12,447 nt of DNA, taken from Nitrospinota bacterium (GTDB taxonomy: Bacteria > UBA8248). Both the position numbers and the translations under genes were made by a program. Positions 1 to 7,049 of the stretch are shown here, piece by piece. The notes below the pieces were generated by a model, which ran no database searches, was not told the DNA's origin, and worked only from the letters and a program-made list of their open reading frames with translations. The DNA lies in assembly GCA_011523725.1 (NCBI GenBank), contig WTGD01000328.1, forward strand, positions 1 through 12,447, in the 5' to 3' direction. Position 1 is the stretch's first letter. Every line of letters begins with the position of its first letter.

Positions 1-37
1 CTTTTTACGTGATCTTGCCGCCCTGAGGACAGATGAC
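1..37. other. Left edge, leader of the lipoprotein gene
   Basis: No gene can be resolved in these bases. The frame of the downstream lipoprotein gene is open from base 2, so an upstream start outside the window cannot be excluded. The frame beginning at base 3 reads FYVILPP and stops at 24-26; this could be the last codons of a preceding gene. A GAGG at 25-28 sits nine bases before the ATG at 38 and is the likely ribosome binding site. Confidence 0.35.
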
Positions 38-835
38 ATGTGGCGGAGTGCATGCGCATTGGCATTCGCTATGGCGGTAGCGGGGTGCGCCAATTTTGCA
101 CAACTGAACCCGGAAACCACCCCATCGGAGGCGCCCCGCAGCGCCCCGGACGCCAAGGCGCTCGCAAAGGAGTTGTCCTCCGCCAGGGAGCGCAATACGC
201 GCATCGAAGCCCGAATGTCAGAATCCGCCAGGAAGATCGAGGCGCTCACCAAAAACATTGGGGATCTGCAAAAGAAAAACAGCGCCCTGGAAGCCACTGT
301 GGAAAGGCTGAGGCGGGAAAACATCATCGCAAAGAGCTTCCCGGCTCCCCCATTCCCCCGGAGAAGGACGGGGGCGCCGAAACCATCGTCTCCCAAACCC
401 TCGCCCGGAACACGCGCTGCAAAGGCGAAAGTTGCCTCCATCACCCCGCAGGCGCTCTACAACAAATCGTATCGCGCCGTCAGGGACGGGAAGAGCGAGG
501 ATGCCGTTCGCGGGTTTCGCCGTTTCCTGGGCCTGTTTCCCAAAAACCAGTTAGCGCCCCATTCCCGGTACTGGCTCGGGGAGGCCTTCTACGCGCTCAA
601 GCGATACCCCGAGGCGCTGGATGAGTTTCAGGACCTCATTACGAAACACCCCAAAAGCCGTAAAGTTCCCGACGCCTATTACAAGCGGGGGCTCACCTAT
701 ATCCGGCGCGGGTTGCCACTCAACGCTACGCTTGAATTCGAAAATCTGGTCGAAAAATTCCCCGCGCATCCACTTTCCAGAAAGGCGAAGGTCCAACTTC
801 AAAATCTCGAGTACTACACGCGAAAAAAACCCTGA
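38..835 (+). CDS. CpoB/YbgF-like TPR lipoprotein (Tol-Pal associated)
   Basis: This is a 265-residue envelope lipoprotein with the architecture of the Tol-Pal protein CpoB (YbgF), which in known systems helps coordinate outer-membrane constriction with septal peptidoglycan synthesis. Residues 1-16 form a lipoprotein signal peptide ending in the lipobox VAGC, with the lipidated cysteine at 17. The next residue is Ala, not Asp, which fits outer-membrane sorting. Residues about 40-98 are rich in charged heptads and probably form a coiled coil. Residues 101-128 are a Pro/Ser/Lys linker. From about residue 137 to 260 come three TPR-like repeats with the typical YbgF motifs YNKSYRAVRDG, YWLGEAFYALKRYPEAL and AYYKRGLTYIRRG. 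E. coli CpoB is soluble, so the lipid anchor is a difference. The start has a GAGG nine bases upstream, but the frame stays open to the window edge. Pal is not visible, so the Tol-Pal link rests on domain type only. Confidence 0.8.
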   Translation: MWRSACALAFAMAVAGCANFAQLNPETTPSEAPRSAPDAKALAKELSSARERNTRIEARMSESARKIEALTKNIGDLQKKNSALEATVERLRRENIIAKSFPAPPFPRRRTGAPKPSSPKPSPGTRAAKAKVASITPQALYNKSYRAVRDGKSEDAVRGFRRFLGLFPKNQLAPHSRYWLGEAFYALKRYPEALDEFQDLITKHPKSRKVPDAYYKRGLTYIRRGLPLNATLEFENLVEKFPAHPLSRKAKVQLQNLEYYTRKKP

Positions 836-847
836 TGAGGATAAGTC

Positions 848-875
848 GGCGATTCACCGATCGCCCCGGTTTTTT
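848..875 (+). terminator. Possible Rho-independent terminator after the lipoprotein gene
   Basis: A six-base-pair stem (GGCGAT at 848-853 with ATCGCC at 860-865, loop of six) is followed after CCGG by six T residues at 870-875. The stem is short and the four-base gap before the T run is not ideal, so this is a weak call. Its place between the lipoprotein stop and the dprA promoter fits a transcription-unit boundary. Confidence 0.35.
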
Positions 876-882
876 CCGCGCA

Positions 883-910
883 TTGACACAAGATACGGAC
901 TCCGTGTTAT
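883..910 (+). promoter_or_regulatory. Candidate sigma70 promoter for dprA
   Basis: A perfect -35 hexamer TTGACA lies at 883-888. After a 16-base spacer comes TGTTAT at 905-910, which matches four of six bases of the -10 consensus, including the final AT. The predicted start of transcription, near 917, gives a short 5' leader to the dprA start at 944. It lies in the only real gap upstream of dprA. Confidence 0.55.
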
Positions 911-943
911 GGATCCGGGGGTGATTAACGCCGGAGATAGTGA

Positions 944-2122
944 ATGAGCACCTGGAATCCATTGCTGCGCTCAAAGAACCGGGATCCCCTGAGCGAAGCC
1001 GATGCCTGGCTTGTCCTGCAAACTCTGCCGGGCATGACTCCCGAGCGCCTGAGCCGCCTGACGGAAGCATTCGAACACCCCACGGAGGCCTTCGAAGCGT
1101 CCCCGGACGTATTCGCGCGCCTTTGCGGCCGAAAAGCGCGTGAAGTTCTCGAAAAGGATTCTCCCGACGATTTGGCCGCCACAATCCGCCAGGAGGCTTC
1201 GAAACTGGGCGCAGGAATCATCACGCGCGATTCCGCCCGGTATCCTGAATCCCTGCGCGAGATTTACGCTCCTCCGGGCGCGTTTTTCACCGAGGGCGAA
1301 ATCCTCGCCGAGGATCGTCTCGCCGTCGCCATCGTCGGTATGCGGCGTCCGACGGATTACGGGAGGCGGGTGGCGAGGCAGCTTGCCGCCGATCTCGCCA
1401 GAAGGGGAATCACCATCGTAAGCGGAATGGCCTACGGGGTCGATGCGGAAGCTCACAAGGCCACGCTGGATGCGGGAGGCAGAACCATCGCCGTCCTCGG
1501 GTGCGGTCTGACCCAGAACTATCCCGCCGAACATCAGGAACTCCGACGGGAGATCGCCGCTCAGGGCGCCGTGGTATCGGAATTTCACCTTCGCGCCCAT
1601 CCGAGAAAAGAGAACTTTCCGAGAAGAAACCGCCTCATCAGCGGTTTGTCTTTGGCGACGGTCGTCATCGAGGCCGCGCAGCGAAGCGGCGCGCTCCTGA
1701 CCGCCCGGCTGGCGCTCGAGCAGGGACGCGAGGTAATGGCCGTACCCGGGCCCGTCCATACCCAGAAAAGCGCCGGCTGCCATCGCCTCCTCAAAGAAGG
1801 GGCACATCTGGTGGAAAATGCGGACGATATCATCAACGCTCTTCCAGAGTACGTCCGAAATATGCTAGATAATCCAGCGCAGATTCGAGTCAGGACGTTG
1901 CCCCCTGAAAAGAGCGAAGCCGCAAAGGCAACGCCGCATCCGAATCTCACGGATGATGAAAATGCGCTTTTAACCTTACTGGAGAACGGGGACAACACCA
2001 TCGAGGGACTGACCCGACAACGGGGGCTGCCTGCGCAGGAAGTTTCATCCGCCTTGTTGCGCCTGGAGCTGGAAGGCCTCGTGAGGCAGACAACCTCGGG
2101 CATGTACGAACGGGTTTTATGA
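944..2122 (+). CDS. dprA: DNA-processing protein DprA (Smf)
   Basis: DprA binds incoming single-stranded DNA during natural transformation and loads RecA on it. The gene is also kept in many species not known to be competent. The 392-residue product has all three expected parts. Residues 20-65 are a helical SAM/HhH-like region (LPGMTPERLSRL). Residues about 100-300 are the Rossmann fold with VGMRRPTDYG (131-140), SGMAYGVD (160-167), VLGCGL, NFPRRNRLISGLS (224-236) and ALEQGREVMAVPGP. Residues 338-390 are the C-terminal winged helix. Two usual positions differ: the Ser/Thr of the G-S/T-R loop is Met133, and the usual Gly-x-Asn near residue 280 reads GCH. GGAG at 933-936, seven bases upstream, supports the start. 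It is the first gene after the promoter at 883-910 and precedes topA as in Bacillus. Confidence 0.95.
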   Translation: MSTWNPLLRSKNRDPLSEADAWLVLQTLPGMTPERLSRLTEAFEHPTEAFEASPDVFARLCGRKAREVLEKDSPDDLAATIRQEASKLGAGIITRDSARYPESLREIYAPPGAFFTEGEILAEDRLAVAIVGMRRPTDYGRRVARQLAADLARRGITIVSGMAYGVDAEAHKATLDAGGRTIAVLGCGLTQNYPAEHQELRREIAAQGAVVSEFHLRAHPRKENFPRRNRLISGLSLATVVIEAAQRSGALLTARLALEQGREVMAVPGPVHTQKSAGCHRLLKEGAHLVENADDIINALPEYVRNMLDNPAQIRVRTLPPEKSEAAKATPHPNLTDDENALLTLLENGDNTIEGLTRQRGLPAQEVSSALLRLELEGLVRQTTSGMYERVL

Positions 2123-2143
2123 TCGAGCGATCGGCTCGATCGT
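2119..2143 (+). promoter_or_regulatory. Perfect hairpin spanning the dprA stop codon
   Basis: GATCGAGC at 2121-2128 and GCTCGATC at 2134-2141 form a perfect eight-base-pair stem around the five-base loop GATCG. A flanking A-T pair and a G-T wobble could extend it to ten pairs. It starts in the dprA stop codon. No T run follows, so it is not a standard terminator; it could stabilise the dprA mRNA end, cause pausing, or be a protein site. It contains three GATC tetramers. Confidence 0.5.
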
Positions 2144-2161
2144 CGAGGAGGAATTGCAGAT

Positions 2162-2278
2162 TTGACGAATTGGCCCGCGAAGCGCAAGCGATCGCAAGTC
2201 GATATACAATTGCCGCCCACCAGGATATTTCACCCGCAGACGGCGTCCCGAACGACAATCCGCGGGCATGAGAAATAA
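2162..2278 (+). CDS. Possible 38-codon leader ORF before topA (unconfirmed)
   Basis: A TTG at 2162 follows a strong ribosome binding site, GGAGG at 2147-2151, by ten bases. It opens a 38-codon frame ending in TAA at 2276-2278, immediately before the topA ATG at 2279. The predicted peptide is basic, starts TNWPAKRKRSQ, has no membrane segment and resembles nothing I recognise. The whole dprA-topA gap is open in the frame shared by dprA and topA. topA itself has only a weak ribosome binding site (GAG at 2270-2272), so translation of this ORF could feed ribosomes to topA. Against it: TTG start, short length, and stop-free stretches of this size are common in G+C-rich DNA. It may equally be untranslated leader. 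Confidence 0.25.
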   Translation: MTNWPAKRKRSQVDIQLPPTRIFHPQTASRTTIRGHEK

Positions 2279-4810
2279 ATGACCAATAAAAAGAACCCGA
2301 AAAGAACGGCCCCGAAACGCGCTCCTTCCAGGAGCAATACCCGGCAGCCCGCGTCCAAGCTCCTTATCGTGGAGTCGCCGACGAAAGTACGCACCATCCA
2401 GAAATTCCTGGGTGCGGATTTCGACATCCTCGCATCGCGCGGCCATGTGCGGGATTTGCAAAAAACGGGCGAGCGCAAAATGGGAATAGACGTTCACAAC
2501 GACTTCAAGGCCGATTACGGCGTCATCCAGGGAAAAGCGAAGACGATAGATCAGTTGCGCAAAGCGGCCACGGCGGCGAAAGAGATTTATCTGGCCCCGG
2601 ACCCGGACCGCGAGGGTGAGGCCATCGCCTGGCACATCCAGGAACTCCTCGGGGGTTCCGGCGCCGAAAATAAATTCTACCGGGTGACGTTCAACGAGAT
2701 CACGAAGCGCGCGGTGCAGGAGGCGCTCTCGCAACCCGGGCGAATCGATCAGAGAAAAGTGGACGCGCAGGAAACCCGCAGAAAGCTGGACAGAATCGTG
2801 GGCTTCAAGCTCTCCGGCGAAATTCTCTGGAACAAGGTCGCTTTCGGACTCAGCGCGGGCCGGGTGCAGTCGGTCGCGCTCAAACTGATATGTGAGCGCG
2901 AAGACGCGATAGAGGCCTTCGAGCCGAAGGAATACTGGAGCATCACGGCGCATCTCGAAAAAGCAGGCGTTGAGCCGCCGTTTGAAGCCAAACTGCACCG
3001 AATCGACGGAAAAGAGGCGGAAATTCCGAACGAAGCCAGGGCGATGGAACTGGCGGAAAAAATAGCGGCCGCCGCCTTGCGGGTTTCCAGGGTAGAGAGA
3101 AAAGAGCGCCGGCGCAGACCGCCCGCTCCCTTCATCACCAGCACCCTCCAGCAGGAAAGCTCCGGCAAATTGCGCTACGGCGCGAAAAAGACCATGAGCA
3201 TCGCCCAGTCATTGTATGAAGGGGTGAATTTGGGACGCGAAGCGGGCAACGTCGGCCTCATCACCTATATGCGGACGGACTCCGTGCGACTCGCGCCCGA
3301 GGCCGTCACCGCTGCGCGCGCCTATATCGAGACGCAATACGGCCAGGACCACCTCCCCCGCACGCCCAACGTCTTCAAGACGAGAGAGACGGCCCAGGAC
3401 GCGCACGAGGCGATTCGGCCGACCGACGTTGCACTCACGCCCGATAGGGTGCGCGCTTTCCTGAAACCCGAACAATTCTCCCTCTACAGCCTCATCTGGC
3501 GGCGCTTCCTCGCGAGCCAGATGGCGCCCGCCGTCTATGATCAGACGAGCGTGGACATCACGCCTGACGGCCAGGCGGCGCGTAGCGCGGAGGATGAGGT
3601 GCTCCTCCTGCGGGCAAGCGGTTCCGTCTTGAAATTCAAAGGTTTCTTGAGGGTATATGAAACCAATTTCGAGCCCGGGAGCGACGCGGACACCCCGAAA
3701 GCCAAGCCGTCCAACTCGGAGCAGGACAGGCTCCTGCCGCCTCTCGAGGACGGCGACCCCCTATCGTTCATCAAATCTGAATCCGCGCCCACCGGCGTCG
3801 CCGCCGAGCAGCACTTCACCCAGCCTCCGCCCCGCTACACGGAAGCCTCTTTGGTGAAAGAGCTCGAAGAAGACGGCGTGGGCCGCCCCAGCACCTATGC
3901 GAGCATCTTGGACACCCTGGAGAAACGCAAATACGTCACCATCGAGAGAAGGCGCAGGCAATTTACGCCCTCCTCCCTTGGCCGGGAGGTGAACCGTCTC
4001 CTCATCCAGGGTTTTCCCGACCAGATCGACGTGGGCTTTACGGCGAAGATGGAAAAATACCTCGACGACATCGAGAAAGGGACGACGCCGTGGCTGCCCG
4101 TGATGAGAGATTTTTACGATAGTTTCGACCAGAAGATTCAGACGGCCAAAAAGGAACTGCCGAATCTCAAGACCAAAGGAGAGCCCATCGGCAGGAATTG
4201 TCCCGAATGCGAGCGTGAGCTGGTGAAGAAATTCAGCAGAAACGGCTGGTTCATTTCGTGTTCGGGATACCCGAGTTGTCGTTACTCGGAGAACATTCCC
4301 ACCGAGGGTGAGCCCGAGCCGGAAGCGGCGGAAGAGTTGGCCCGCATCGAGGAACTCGCTCAGCCTTGCGAGGAATGCGGCGCCCCCATGCAGGCGAAAC
4401 GAGGGCCCTTTGGATTATATCTGTCCTGTACGGCGTTTCCCGACGCGCACAAGAAAAGAAAGGCGCTCGGCAACGGACAGGCAGCCGCCGCTCCTAAATC
4501 CACCGGCGTGTCCTGCCCCACGGAGGGTTGCGACGGAGAACTGGTCGAGCGGCGCTCCCGCCGCACTGGAAAGCCATTCTATGGGTGCAGCCGCTTCCCG
4601 GCGTGCAAGACGGTCGCCTGGGACTGGCCCGTGGCGCAGCCCTGCCCCTCTTGCGGACATCCCATCCTCACTATCAAAACGACCAAGAAAAACGGAAGCC
4701 AACTCGTTTGCCCCCAAAAAGAATGCGGATATGCGGTAGAATGTCCTCCTGAACTCATCGAGCGGATGGAAGCCTCGAAAACCACTCCCGCCCAGGAGGC
4801 TTCGGCTTGA
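2279..4810 (+). CDS. topA: DNA topoisomerase I (type IA)
   Basis: This enzyme relaxes negative supercoils through a transient 5'-phosphotyrosine break in one strand. The product has 843 residues, close to the usual size. After a basic tail of about 25 residues comes the Toprim domain, with KLLIVESPTK (catalytic Glu32) and DPDREGE (Asp108, Asp110, Glu112). The central domains follow, with GLITYMRTDS carrying the catalytic Tyr330 and Arg332. VGRPSTYASI lies at 534-543. The C-terminus has four zinc-ribbon units: C641/C644/C661/C667; C697/C700/C717 with no fourth Cys; C746/C751/C770/C776; and C789/C792/C811/C816. The second unit reads FPDAHKK where the last Cys is expected. An in-frame TAA directly before the ATG fixes the start as the furthest upstream possible. 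It overlaps the trmFO start by four bases. Confidence 0.97.
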   Translation: MTNKKNPKRTAPKRAPSRSNTRQPASKLLIVESPTKVRTIQKFLGADFDILASRGHVRDLQKTGERKMGIDVHNDFKADYGVIQGKAKTIDQLRKAATAAKEIYLAPDPDREGEAIAWHIQELLGGSGAENKFYRVTFNEITKRAVQEALSQPGRIDQRKVDAQETRRKLDRIVGFKLSGEILWNKVAFGLSAGRVQSVALKLICEREDAIEAFEPKEYWSITAHLEKAGVEPPFEAKLHRIDGKEAEIPNEARAMELAEKIAAAALRVSRVERKERRRRPPAPFITSTLQQESSGKLRYGAKKTMSIAQSLYEGVNLGREAGNVGLITYMRTDSVRLAPEAVTAARAYIETQYGQDHLPRTPNVFKTRETAQDAHEAIRPTDVALTPDRVRAFLKPEQFSLYSLIWRRFLASQMAPAVYDQTSVDITPDGQAARSAEDEVLLLRASGSVLKFKGFLRVYETNFEPGSDADTPKAKPSNSEQDRLLPPLEDGDPLSFIKSESAPTGVAAEQHFTQPPPRYTEASLVKELEEDGVGRPSTYASILDTLEKRKYVTIERRRRQFTPSSLGREVNRLLIQGFPDQIDVGFTAKMEKYLDDIEKGTTPWLPVMRDFYDSFDQKIQTAKKELPNLKTKGEPIGRNCPECERELVKKFSRNGWFISCSGYPSCRYSENIPTEGEPEPEAAEELARIEELAQPCEECGAPMQAKRGPFGLYLSCTAFPDAHKKRKALGNGQAAAAPKSTGVSCPTEGCDGELVERRSRRTGKPFYGCSRFPACKTVAWDWPVAQPCPSCGHPILTIKTTKKNGSQLVCPQKECGYAVECPPELIERMEASKTTPAQEASA
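4794..4799 (+). promoter_or_regulatory. Strong ribosome binding site that sets the trmFO TTG start
   Basis: AGGAGG, a full match to the consensus, lies within the last codons of topA and ends seven bases before TTG 4807. This spacing picks the TTG over any downstream ATG. Confidence 0.75.
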
Positions 4811-6141
4811 GCGAAAGGTTGCGGATCATCGGCGGTGGCCTGGCGGGCTGTGAAGCCGCCTGGCAGGCGGCCAAACGGGGCGTCGAGGTCGACCTTTACG
4901 AGATGCGCCCCCACAAGAAAACGCCTGCTCATGAAACCAGCGGGTTGGCCGAACTCGTCTGCTCGAATTCGTTCCGCTCGAATTCGGTGGAAAACGCCTC
5001 CGGCCTGCTCAAAGAAGAAATGCGAAAACTCGATTCGCTCATCCTGCGAGGCGCGGATTCCTGCCGGGTTCCCGCAGGCCTGGCGCTGGCCGTCGATCGG
5101 GCGTCTTTCAGCCGGACGATCACCGAAGCGATCGGAAACGATCCGAGAATCACCGTCCACAGGGAAGAAATCAGGGATTTGGAGGATAAAACCCTCACCA
5201 TCGTCGCCACCGGCCCGCTGACGAGCGATTCTCTCTCCGCGGAAATCGCCCGCCTGACGCAAGGCAAGTACCTGTATTTCTATGACGCCATCTCACCCAT
5301 CCTGCACGCCGACAGCATCGACATGTCCGTGGCGTTCATGGGCTCGCGCTACGGAAAGGGCAACGAAGAAGGCGGAGAGGGAGACTACCTCAACCTGGGC
5401 CTCGACGAATCGCAGTATTACCGATTCGTCGGGGATCTGCTCGAGGGCGAGAAAATTCCCCTTCGGGAATTCGAGCGCGCCATCTACTTCGAGGGCTGCC
5501 TGCCTCTCGAAGAAATGGCCGCCCGCGGAAAAGACACCCTGGCGTTCGGGCCCATGAAGCCCGTGGGCCTCGAACATCCTGACACGGGAGAGACCTACTG
5601 CGCGGTCGCCCAGCTCAGGCGCGAGGATTTGACGGGGGATTATTTCTCCATGGTGGGCTTTCAGACCAGGTTGCGCTATCCGGAGCAAAAGCGCATCTTC
5701 TCGACGCTCCCCGCCCTCGAGAAAGCGCGCTTTCTGCGCTACGGAAGCCTCCACCGGAACACCTACATCAATGCGCCGCGCCTGATGCGTATTACCCTGC
5801 AGCTCAAGCGTCACCCGCATGTCTTCATGGCGGGCCAGCTCACCGGCGTCGAAGGATACCTCGAATCGGCCGCCATCGGCCTGATCGCCGGAATCAACGC
5901 GGCAGCCACCATGCGGGGAGAACCCATCGCTCCCCCGCCCGCAACGACGGCGCTCGGCGCCCTGAACCGCTACATCATCGAAGCGAACCCCAGAAACTTC
6001 CAGCCCATGAACATCAACTACGGCCTCTTCCCGCCCCTGGAAAAGCGCGTTCCCAAGAGATTCAAAAAAAAGCACATCACGAATCGCGCCATCGAGGATT
6101 TGGAGCAATGGCGAAGCAAACTCGCCGCATCAACAATCTGA
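4807..6141 (+). CDS. trmFO: Folate/FAD-dependent tRNA (uracil-54-C5)-methyltransferase TrmFO
   Basis: TrmFO makes 5-methyluridine (ribothymidine) at position 54 of the tRNA T-loop, using methylenetetrahydrofolate as carbon donor and FAD as reductant. The 444-residue product starts with the FAD dinucleotide-binding motif IIGGGLAGCEAAW (7-19), followed by YEMRP and ETSGLAELVCSNSFRSN. The two cysteines needed in characterised TrmFO are present at 52 (LVCSNS) and 231 (FEGCLP). MAGQLTGVEGYLESAA (341-356) is the conserved late FAD motif. The start is TTG, chosen because AGGAGG lies seven bases upstream and residues 6-19 of the fold need to be included. The TTGA overlap with topA suggests translational coupling. 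The neighbour order topA-trmFO-xerC is the same as topA-gid-codV in Bacillus. It is distinct from the SAM-dependent TrmA. Confidence 0.96.
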   Translation: MSERLRIIGGGLAGCEAAWQAAKRGVEVDLYEMRPHKKTPAHETSGLAELVCSNSFRSNSVENASGLLKEEMRKLDSLILRGADSCRVPAGLALAVDRASFSRTITEAIGNDPRITVHREEIRDLEDKTLTIVATGPLTSDSLSAEIARLTQGKYLYFYDAISPILHADSIDMSVAFMGSRYGKGNEEGGEGDYLNLGLDESQYYRFVGDLLEGEKIPLREFERAIYFEGCLPLEEMAARGKDTLAFGPMKPVGLEHPDTGETYCAVAQLRREDLTGDYFSMVGFQTRLRYPEQKRIFSTLPALEKARFLRYGSLHRNTYINAPRLMRITLQLKRHPHVFMAGQLTGVEGYLESAAIGLIAGINAAATMRGEPIAPPPATTALGALNRYIIEANPRNFQPMNINYGLFPPLEKRVPKRFKKKHITNRAIEDLEQWRSKLAASTI

Positions 6142-7049
6142 GCGAAGCCCGGGAATTATTCGAAGCGCACCTGCGCAACGAGCGCGACAGTTCGGAACAC
6201 ACGCTTCGCGCATACGCAGCAGACTTGAAGGACTTCGATGAGTTTCTCGCCGATTGGGCGCAAAAGCCGGTTCCGCTCGACCAGATCGATGCTTTGGCCG
6301 TTCGCGGGTACCTCGGGTTTCTGTACCGCAAGGGAGTCTCTTCGACGACCGTAAACCGGCATCTGTCGAGCATACGCAGCCTCTTTCGGTTTTTAAGGCG
6401 AGAGGGCTTCTCCGTAACCGATCCGGCGGGGGAAGTACCCTCCGCCAAAGAAAACAGGCCCTTGCCGACCTTCCTGCCCGTGGACGACGCCGTCCGCCTC
6501 ATGGAGTTGCCCGACACATCCACCCCCGAGGGCAAGCGGGACAAGGCGATCTTCGAGCTTCTCTACGGCTCGGGCCTGCGGGTCAGCGAATTGACGGGGC
6601 TAAACCGCTCCGATTTGAGCATGGCGGAAAGGCTCATCCGCGTTCGCGGCAAAGGAAGGAAAGAGAGAATCGTGCCCATCACCAAGGAGGCGGCCAAAGC
6701 CGTAGAAAGCCTCCTCGCCCAGGCAGAAACAGACCCGAACGAGGATTCGCCTCTTTTCATCAACAAGCGGAACAAGCGGATTTCCCCGGCCTTCGTGCGC
6801 TCCATCTTCCGCGCCTATGAAAAAAAAGGCGGTTTCAGCTATCATTTCACTCCGCATGCCCTCCGCCATACGGCGGCGACGCATCTGCTGGAAAGCCAGG
6901 AGGCCGACCTTCGCTCGATTCAGGAACTGTTGGGACACGCGAGCCTCTCCACGACGCAAAGATACACGCAGGTGGATTTCTCGCACCTGCGCGCCGTGTA
7001 TGACGACGCGCACCCCAGGGCGAAGATGAAACCCGAACGAGGACGATAG
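6108..7049 (+). CDS. xerC: Tyrosine recombinase XerC (CodV type)
   Basis: This 313-residue site-specific recombinase probably acts with XerD at the dif site to resolve chromosome dimers. The N-terminal SAM-like core-binding domain (about 12-100) has ERDSSEHTLRAYAADLKDF, typical of Xer proteins. The catalytic domain holds the full set of active-site residues: Arg158 (GSGLRVSEL), Lys182 (GKGRKER), His250 and Arg253 (HALRHTAATHLL), His277 (LLGHASLSTTQ) and the nucleophile Tyr286. The ATG lies inside trmFO and overlaps it by 34 bases; GAGG at 6094-6097 is ten bases upstream and no other in-frame ATG or GTG fits the N-terminus. It abuts hslV with no gap. I call it XerC rather than XerD from its position before hslVU, as for Bacillus codV. 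Sequence alone cannot fully exclude XerD. Nothing suggests an integron or phage integrase. Confidence 0.9.
   Translation: MAKQTRRINNLSEARELFEAHLRNERDSSEHTLRAYAADLKDFDEFLADWAQKPVPLDQIDALAVRGYLGFLYRKGVSSTTVNRHLSSIRSLFRFLRREGFSVTDPAGEVPSAKENRPLPTFLPVDDAVRLMELPDTSTPEGKRDKAIFELLYGSGLRVSELTGLNRSDLSMAERLIRVRGKGRKERIVPITKEAAKAVESLLAQAETDPNEDSPLFINKRNKRISPAFVRSIFRAYEKKGGFSYHFTPHALRHTAATHLLESQEADLRSIQELLGHASLSTTQRYTQVDFSHLRAVYDDAHPRAKMKPERGR

Noticed and set aside
3..26. End of pal upstream of the lipoprotein gene (FYVILPP then stop)
   Set aside because: Seven residues are too few to assign, and the other frames also allow an end or read-through.
2205..2210. TACAAT as a -10 element for topA
   Set aside because: No acceptable -35 lies 16-18 bases upstream; TTGACG at 2162 is far too distant. 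A promoter here is not supported.
2117..2998. 293-codon minus-strand ORF over the start of topA
   Set aside because: It covers highly conserved topA coding sequence and the translation has no recognisable fold.
6108..7049. Tyrosine recombinase as a sign of a mobile element
   Set aside because: It lies in the conserved topA-trmFO-xerC-hslVU block, overlaps trmFO, and has no attachment repeats or cargo genes; it is the housekeeping Xer type.
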